Shown here piece after piece: positions 57,390-64,000 of a DNA stretch of 64,000 nucleotides. The stretch is from Microvelia longipes (lineage: Eukaryota; Arthropoda; Insecta; Hemiptera; Veliidae): contig JACMZG010001908.1 in NCBI GenBank assembly GCA_018340805.1, positions 18,185,095 through 18,249,094 of the forward strand, written 5' to 3'. A model generated the notes under the pieces. The model had not been told where the DNA came from, searched no databases, and was given only the letters and a program-made list of their open reading frames with translations. Position 1 is the first letter of the stretch, and the number at the start of each line of letters is the position of its first letter. The translations under genes and the position numbers were made by a program.

Positions 57390-57794
57390 TTGTATATTGT
57401 TCAATGTTTTCAAATTATTTTTATATCTCTCAATTTCATTGTATATTTTTAGGGTTTCGAAGATAATCTTCGAAACCCTTATACTTTCTGTCGAGCGTCT
57501 GTCTGTCCGATTTCTCATCTCAGGAACTACAATAGCTAGGAAGTTGAAACTTGGTATACATGTGTAACTATTTTATCCAACAACAGGAAAAATATAGCCA
57601 ACTATCTCACACGCGCATCTGTCGATTTATGAGCGAATGCGCATATTCGCAAAAAATAAATATTTTTTTGAAAAATCATGTGGTTGATACCCCACATGTA
57701 TTGTAGGTACCGATGGGTAGAACACAAATATGCATCGCTTTTTCAAAATGGCGGCTATTACACCCGCCAAAAATATCGAAAACCCCCAAAAAAT

Positions 57795-59050
57795 CACATA
57801 AAGGCGAGCGAAGCGAGCCCTAGAATATTATGTTATGTCTTTACTCTATGCTATAAAATTAGGTTCTGATAAACATATACAAAAAGGCGAGCGAAGCGAG
57901 CCCATGAATTTCATGCCTTGTTTTAAGTGTTTCTCTTAAAGTAGGTATTGACAAACAAGCACATAAAGGCGAGCGATGCGAGCCCTTGAAGTTTATTTTA
58001 TGTTTTAAATTTTTTTCTATATTTAGGTATCGACGAAAGTTTTATAAGCGAGCGAAGCGAGCCCTAGAATGTTATGTAAAAGTTTGATTCAATACTTTAA
58101 AATTGGCTAGTACCAAACAAGCACCTAAAGGCGAGCGAAGCGAGCCCTAGAATATTATGTTATGTCTTAACTCTATGCTATAAAGTTAGGTTCTAACAAA
58201 CGTATACAAAAAGGCGAGCGAAGCGAGCCCTAGAATTTTATGTTATGTCTTTACTCTATGCTATAAAATTAGGTTCTGATAAACATATACAAAAAGCGAG
58301 CGAAGCGAGGCCATGAATAAAATAGGCCTTGTTTTAAATGTTTCTCTTATAGTAGATATTGACAAACAAGCACATAAAGGCGAGCGAAGCCAGCCCTAGT
58401 ATTGTATGGTTATTTTTATTATATACTCTTAAGTAGGTACTGATATGCAAACACATAATGGCGAGCGAATCGAGCCCTTGAATTTTTTTTTACGATTTAA
58501 ATTTTTCTCTAAAATTAGGTAGCGACAAACAAACATATATAGGCCAGCGAAGCAAGCCCATAATATTTAATAAAAATTTGAATTTATAGTTTAAATTGGC
58601 TAGTAGCAAGTTTATAATGGCGAGCCTCAATGTATATGTATAATGTTTTTTTTATTTCATACTTATAAGAAGGAAATGATAAGCAAACACATAAAGGCGA
58701 GTGAAGCAAGCCCTAGAACTTCATGTTGTATTATAATTATTTTTCCTAAAATCAGTACTAACAGACATATATAGGCGAGCGAAATGAGCCCTAGTATATT
58801 TGGTAAAATTATATTTTTACCCTGCGAAATTTGCTTATAACAAACATACAAATGAAATGAGCACTTATATATTTTGTTATCTTTTCAGTGTAGATTCTAA
58901 ATTAGGTAATGATTTCTGATACACAGAAACGCAAGCGTAGCGAGCCGTGGAATATTATGTTATAACTTATTTATTTTTTCTAAAATTAGGTATCGACAAA
59001 TACTAACATATAAGCGATTGAAGCGAGGCGTAGAATATTAAGTATATTGT
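57795..59050. repeat. 82-bp satellite array inside the hAT element
   Basis: The core GGCGAGCGAAGCGAGCCC recurs at about 57803, 57886, 57968, 58048 and onward at 80-83-bp steps, fading towards 59010. Between cores lies AT-rich sequence with TTAGGTACTGACAAACAAACATATA. Divergence rises to the right. Confidence 0.9.
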
Positions 59051-59892
59051 ATGATTGTATAGTATTAATACATTTTATTTATGAAAATATCTGAGAAACC
59101 CTTATAATGCTTACAAAGCAAGCACTTTGACGGATTTTTTTTTATATTATGATATTTATATTATAAGTTTATTGTTAAAAAATATATGTAATTTATTATT
59201 TTTATATATTTTTTATAGGTTTTATTTTTTTTTCACTCATTTATTGCGGGTTTAGGTTATGTAAAAATTTCGGGGGGGCTGAAGCCCCCTCAGCCCCCCC
59301 CTGGCTACGCCACTGACTACTACATATATAATTACTAGTATTAATGTAGTAACTTTAACAACTACATATATAAATATTACTATTCAGTGTATAAACCCTA
59401 TTATAGATTTTATAAGTAAATAGATATTACCTTAAAAATGTAATGAAGATATGGAAAATTATAATTTAGCTAAGTGTACAGATGCAGCCCGCAGATGTTC
59501 TCGAGGACAAGTAATGGGTCTGTCTGGATATCTGCGATGTACTCTCAGTCCACTTATCTCTAAGATACCCTTTTGTAACCCTTTGAGGGGGGTATACATG
59601 TTTTATCTTAGCTTAAAATTTGTATCTTAACGGAATTGTTTTTATCTGGTTATTTAACCCGAAAAATTAGGTTTATCTTTTTGTATTGCTGAAAGTCTGG
59701 ATATTGAACTATGACTAATGCATATTTGTTTCACAAACTTTTTAAAATTTTGCTTACCTTTCTCCTAAAAGGGAGAGAAAGCATTGCATTAGCGACACGG
59801 TTTTTTCTTATCTAATGTCGAGTATCAGTTTCTAATGATCCCAATAATCCTGGTTTGTATACATTGATTTTTTTAATATGCGCTGTATTTGT

Positions 59893-60387
59893 CAACATTT
59901 TTACATTTCCTTATTTATACCGTAGGTATATAGAAAAGTATTACGTTTGCAAAAAATTCGAAACCGTCACCGGAAATATTAGGTGTTTTTAAGACCTGCT
60001 GAGTTGTTTTTACATAGTTGTCTATCTGTATGTGTGTGTGTTTGTCTGTTATCATCGTTGCTTATAGCGTATTTATGCTAGAGAGCTGAAACTTAGTATT
60101 AAAATCAATCTCTTGGTCAAGTTGTATTATTCGTACAATATTTATTTATGACGTCATTAACCCATTAAATTCATATAACAAGGAAAATGTTTTGATCGTG
60201 TTGAGATTTGGAACGCATGTAAGTGATACATAAGACAAATAAATGTACCAAGTTTCATGTCATTATTAGCATTAGTCCAAATTTTTAGTTCCAAATGTCA
60301 AAAATCAATATAAGTTGAAATCTGCTACCAGTGTATTTCTTTACTTAATAAATATGTTTACTAAGTTTCGTTTTAATTACGTCATAA

Positions 60388-60486
<99 letters not shown>

Positions 60487-60755
60487 TTTGCGTGTGTGTG
60501 GTTTTTGTCAGATCATAAAAGTTAAGCTACAGTGACCAAGGTCAGTCCCTGGTTGTATGACCGCCAGGGGAATGAAACGGATGTATTTTACTATTTAAGG
60601 ACGAGGGAAACTAGTCTGAAGAAGTGTTGCAGTATCAATTTGGCGAATTGTATCATCTGAGAGCGAGCGAAGCGAGTCCGAAGTAGGTATTGTGAGCGTA
60701 ACGGATCCGATGTAGTAAAGAAAATTTTCAAAGTACCCAGTAACCGAATTTTCAA
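59893..60755 (+). repeat. Family A plus 5S-like composite repeat, third copy
   Basis: Family A runs from TTTCCTTATTTATACCGTAGG (59908) through ATGACGTCATTAACCC (60148) to about 60345. An (AT)n run (60388-60486) follows, then the 5S-like module GATCATAAAAGTTAAGC...ATGACCGCC (60511-60564) and the tail with GAGCGAGCGAAGCGAGTCCGAAG (about 60661) to 60755. Confidence 0.78.
60388..60486. repeat. (AT)n microsatellite
   Basis: About 100 bp of AT repeats located where the family A part meets the 5S-like module. Confidence 0.95.
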
Positions 60756-60824
60756 TATACCCTACAGCTCAAACGGCTGGTTTGATTATAATGAAGTTTG
60801 TTCTCAAAAATATACATTATTTCC

Positions 60825-60890
60825 TTATAGCCTGTCCAAAGTTGGGGGAAAAAAGTTCCGAGGTACCCCGTTCCCGATTTCTTAAATAAA
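60825..60890 (+). repeat. Composite repeat tail fragment
   Basis: GTTCCGAGGTACCCCGTTCCCGATTT (60856-60881) is the terminal block of the 5S-like composite, without the rest. Confidence 0.6.
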
Positions 60891-61494
60891 AAAATGGATT
60901 CCAAATTTCCCATCGGTTAAACCTTTAACTAAACGGATTAATTAGTGGCTACAAATTGTTTAAGGTTGAATAAACCGGTTTTACCCTGTTAAAGTTCTAT
61001 CGTGGTTTGAGAGTTAAACTATAGCTGGGGGTATATTCGAGAAGAGAATGGGGTTGGAATGTCGGTCTAGAGGTCTAGGGTTAGGGTTGATGGATTTTAT
61101 GGTTGAATCAGTTCCTGAGGAATGGGTGGTTAAGCAAGGCAATTGATTAACTAGAGGAAATTGAAATGAAAATCCGTGTTTTTCTGAAGTTCTAAACACA
61201 TTATTAAGCGGGTTTTCCTTTTAAGCATTGCCTTAGGACCGTCTAATCTTGCAGAGAAATTCCATTGGACGCATGGTTTTTTTTACTTTTACTTAATTTG
61301 ATCACTTAAGTACTTATTATTACTTACATATTTTATTGTTAACATAAGTATCTATCTACTTAGTATTATTTAGTATATTGTACTTTAATGTTTATTTTCT
61401 AATTTTGTATTAATACTTAATATTTATGTTATTACTCAAGATGATTTAAAATATATACTTATAAAATATGTAATTTAAATAGAGACGCAAGGGT

Positions 61495-61625
61495 CTCTAC
61501 AGTTCAATTGTCTTTCTCTGTAGTTCTCGAATTGTATATTTTGAGGACGAGTAAAGCGAGTCCGATGTAGGGAAGACTCAATGTGATAAGGAAAAGTTCC
61601 GAGGTACCCCGTACCCGTTTTTTTA
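61495..61625 (+). repeat. Composite repeat tail fragment
   Basis: GAGGACGAGTAAAGCGAGTCCGATG and GTTCCGAGGTACCCCGTACCC followed by a T run match the tail of the composite. Family A in the opposite orientation starts right after it. Confidence 0.65.
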
Positions 61626-61639
61626 AAATTATATTTTTA

Positions 61640-62425
61640 CTTTTTCTCGCCTACTATCTAGGAAATGTTTATTGTTTTTGGTTTTATGTAGGACTATACG
61701 CGTGCTAATTTTCAAATCATTTTTTAAGTTTTATGAATTGTTAGGTCATTAATTATAGTACGTTCACACACACTTCTAGATCCGCGGATCGTATTTGGAT
61801 ACGATCTCTCAATACGGTAATATTAGCTATTGAACCTAGCGGAGGGGATCCGATCGCATACGCTAGAACTAGGGAGATGGAATCTAAATGGATCCCCCGA
61901 TACGCTGTATGTACCTTTAGAGACGATCGTATTTAACGAATAACCTTCTCGTCGAACTTTTTAATTTATTTTATTTCACTTCAATATTACCGTTTTTGAT
62001 CAAATAACTTTTGGAATATTATTTTTTTTTTTAGTGTAACTTTATTATTATGCAAAGAAATCACAATTTAATTAAATATATTTTTTGTGTTAAACTTCCT
62101 TATAACCAAGAGTGAACCTGCACTATAAAAGACACGATGTTTTGGCGGGATCAGTTATCACGTAATCTCACTCGATCGACTAAACAAAGACGCTGTAAGA
62201 ACCATGAAGTTAGTTGATCGTATTGCATCCGTATCCAATACGATCGCCTGTTAAATACGCTGTGTGTGCGTAGTAAATGATGGTTAATGACGTCATAATA
62301 TTATTTTCCCCGAAAGTAAAATAAACCTAACGATTGATTTTGTACTAAGTTTCAATTCTCCAGCATAAACACACTGAGAGCTGCGACACTCACACGTATA
62401 CTACAAGTAAAGAAATATATATACA
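61640..62425 (-). repeat. Repeat family A copy split by a small element
   Basis: ACTATACGCGTGCTAATTTTCAAATC and GTTTTATGAATTG (61691-61742) lie left of the insertion, and GGTTAATGACGTCATAATA (62282) and the ACTAAGTTTCAATTCTCCAGC block lie right. Removing 61761-62275 restores the family A order. Confidence 0.7.
61761..62270. mobile_element. MITE-like element, 510 bp
   Basis: It interrupts family A with TAGTA on both sides (61756-61760 and 62271-62275). The ends CGTTCACACACAC and, inverted, CGCACACACAGCG are imperfect inverted repeats. Inverse GATCGTAT/ATACGATC blocks recur inside both ends. It carries a TATAAAAGACACGATG stretch (about 62121). There is no transposase. The superfamily is unclear; the 5-bp duplication may include one end base. 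Confidence 0.7.
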
Positions 62426-62429
62426 AATT

Positions 62430-63140
62430 AGGGAAACTTATATACTGACACATGTAACAAAATGCAGACCTGTCCGATCAGCTGATAGCTGGCTCAAAAA
62501 TAAAAAATAGCTAAAATTAAAATAACTGCGCATGCGTCTTTTCGGATTTAGGGTTTTTTATTTAATTTTATTGGCAACCCTGATAACATTACGTGAGTTT
62601 TACATTTTATTGTATTTTCGTACTTTAATGTGTACGTGATAATTTAATGATTTTGTATTAAATTCTGATAAGTAATTGTTATAATAATTTAGTAAAAGAA
62701 AAAGAGACACTATAGTAAAGATAAACCTCATGTTTTTATTAAGATTTTGAAAAAAATGCAGACGACAGTGTATCGCCTTAAAATTACGATTGCTTTTATT
62801 ACATTAAAAAATAAGTTAAATTTGTTAAATTACTAATTACAATTAATATTTGAACGGGAAAAAACAAATATCATTTGCAAAAATGTATCAAGTTAAGTAG
62901 TACACACGAAAAAAAAAGTTAAATTAGCCGGTTGTTTTAAGTCATTTAAACGAACCTAGTATTTCAAGATTTGGACTTAAACCACTATTGGATGTGGTAA
63001 AATGTATTTCTTACACAAATTATTAACATTTTAAACTGAACTGTTCAAATAAATGCAATAAAAACAAAAAAATTTAGTACCGTAAATAGTTTGTTTACCT
63101 TTACTATAGGGTAAAACAAAATGGCCGCGGCCATAGGAAA
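62430..63140. other. Deaminase large intron, nothing recognised
   Basis: AT-rich. No exon between 52596 and 63960 with phase-0 ends was found. Confidence 0.45.
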
Positions 63141-63330
63141 ATTTGAGGAGGTCTGACAGAAATCGCGTTTGTTTCCCTACTTGGTTTATATATTACTTTA
63201 ACTACAAGACTCGTACACACACGCATTCAGATAGAAAACTTAAGTAATTCAGTTTTTCGGATTTTTATTACGAACACAATACTTTTCCTTTGTAATTACA
63301 GTATAGACGAGAAAAAGTAAATATAAAAAT
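63140..63330 (-). repeat. Repeat family A fragment
   Basis: GTACACACACGCATTCAGA, TTTTTCGGATTTTTATTACGAACACAATACTTTTCC and ACGAGAAAAAGTAAA are the 5' part of family A in reverse. Confidence 0.55.
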
Positions 63331-63828
63331 TAAATTAAAAATAATAAAACGATGCCAAATGAGAAAAATTGTTATTTAGATAAAATTGATAAATATTGTT
63401 GGATAAAATGTGATTGAAAACTGGAAAATTGTTGGAATACCGTGTGGAAAACTGGGTTTCTTTTTAAGTTATCACTGGTCGATTTGAAAATCCTACATCT
63501 AGCTCTATATGGGCGGAATGATGCTGAAATCTCCCTACACAAGAGACAGATCCATGCTTCAAATAAAATACTGTTCTCTCCCTTCACACTGAAATAAATT
63601 TTCTTGTTCTTTCTTAAAATAATTTACTTTTTACTATTAGTGGCATTCGTTATTAGAAGCACAATAATGATTTGTTTCGAACACGGTTTGTTTATGTTCT
63701 AATATTTATAACTTAACTGAAATAAAATGATTAGTATCTTGACAACACGACCTAACCAATGAGCGTGTTTATTTAGTTTCTGCGCTACCAGCAATGCCAC
63801 TTAGTCACTTGTTTCCTATGTATGTATA

Positions 63829-63895
63829 TATCGGAAACACGCATTCCAAAGGAAATTCGCTCGGCCTACTGAACGCGGTGTCAGAATTATTTTAT
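63829..63895. repeat. Family B arm, single
   Basis: CGGAAACACGCATTCCAAAGGAAATTCGC...ACGCGGTGTCAGAATTATTTT matches one arm of the palindromes at 4350 and 13741. Confidence 0.65.
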
Positions 63896-63960
63896 CTAAT
63901 TAAAAACACCTGTAGCATAAAGTTCATAGCAAGGTCAACGCGGCTCTGCGTATAACTTAC

Positions 63961-64000
63961 CTTATACACCAGTGATCCCATGATAACTTGTGGTTTACAA
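63961..64000 (-). CDS. Deaminase exon, cut by window edge
   Basis: On the minus strand the open frame CKPQVIMGSLVYK ends at 63961 with the donor GTAAGT right after it, in phase 0. It joins DPEMQQLV of the exon at 52345-52595 without a split codon. The exon continues beyond the window, so the start codon, any signal peptide and the N-terminal domain are unknown. The intron is 11.4 kb. Confidence 0.65.

Noticed and set aside
60511..60570. 5S rRNA gene
   Set aside because: Only the internal promoter region is similar; the 5' and 3' thirds of 5S rRNA are absent and the segment is embedded in a dispersed repeat.

Overview
This is a eukaryotic nuclear window. It is very AT-rich, has kilobase-scale introns with GT/AG splice sites, and is crowded with microsatellites, minisatellites and many repeat families. 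The proteins and repeats point to an arthropod, most likely an insect; the species cannot be named from the sequence. No bacterial operons, CRISPR arrays or rRNA genes are present.

Two cellular genes can be read, both split into short exons. On the + strand, three exons in matching splice phase (21712-21852, 28495-28592, 45761-45882) encode the region just before the TBC domain of an EVI5-type Rab GTPase-activating protein. A fourth exon (39567-39720) opens with its own ATG directly after an in-frame stop and ends in the right phase to join 45761; it looks like an alternative first exon. The 5' end and the TBC domain lie outside the window or were not found. On the - strand, exons at 63961-64000 (cut by the window edge), 52345-52595, 51302-51525 and 48945-49144 join in perfect phase. 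They encode a zinc-dependent cytidine deaminase of the AID/APOBEC-like type, with an HVE motif followed about 22 residues later by PCAEC. The gene probably sits antisense inside an EVI5 intron. Two degraded tandem copies of its last-exon coding segment lie just downstream, at 48594-48905.

The rest is mobile and repetitive DNA. A dead LINE with an EN-RT ORF2 and a zinc-finger ORF1 occupies about 29960-34650 (-). Fragments of other LINEs lie at 7469-7850, 18150-18300 and 44156-44350. Three non-autonomous hAT elements have 8-bp target duplications: 11482-12100, 49778-51169 and 57219-59315. The last carries an 82-bp satellite inside it. A composite repeat recurs at 49918-50695, 54677-55965 and 59893-60755; it contains a module that resembles the 5S rRNA internal promoter. 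Long inverted-repeat elements at 4998-5319, about 20008-20202, 23617-24067 and 54876-55186 carry a hammerhead-like CTGATGA...GAAA motif, and two of them have clear 14-15-bp target duplications. A separate family of long palindromes is centred near 4572, 9740, 14112 and 27180.

Layout: 1-21700 is repeat-rich DNA without a convincing cellular exon; 21712-45882 holds the EVI5 exons and their large introns, with the LINE in the second; 45883-64000 is the EVI5 downstream intron or flank and contains the antisense deaminase gene, whose own introns hold two of the hAT elements and most copies of the 5S-like composite.
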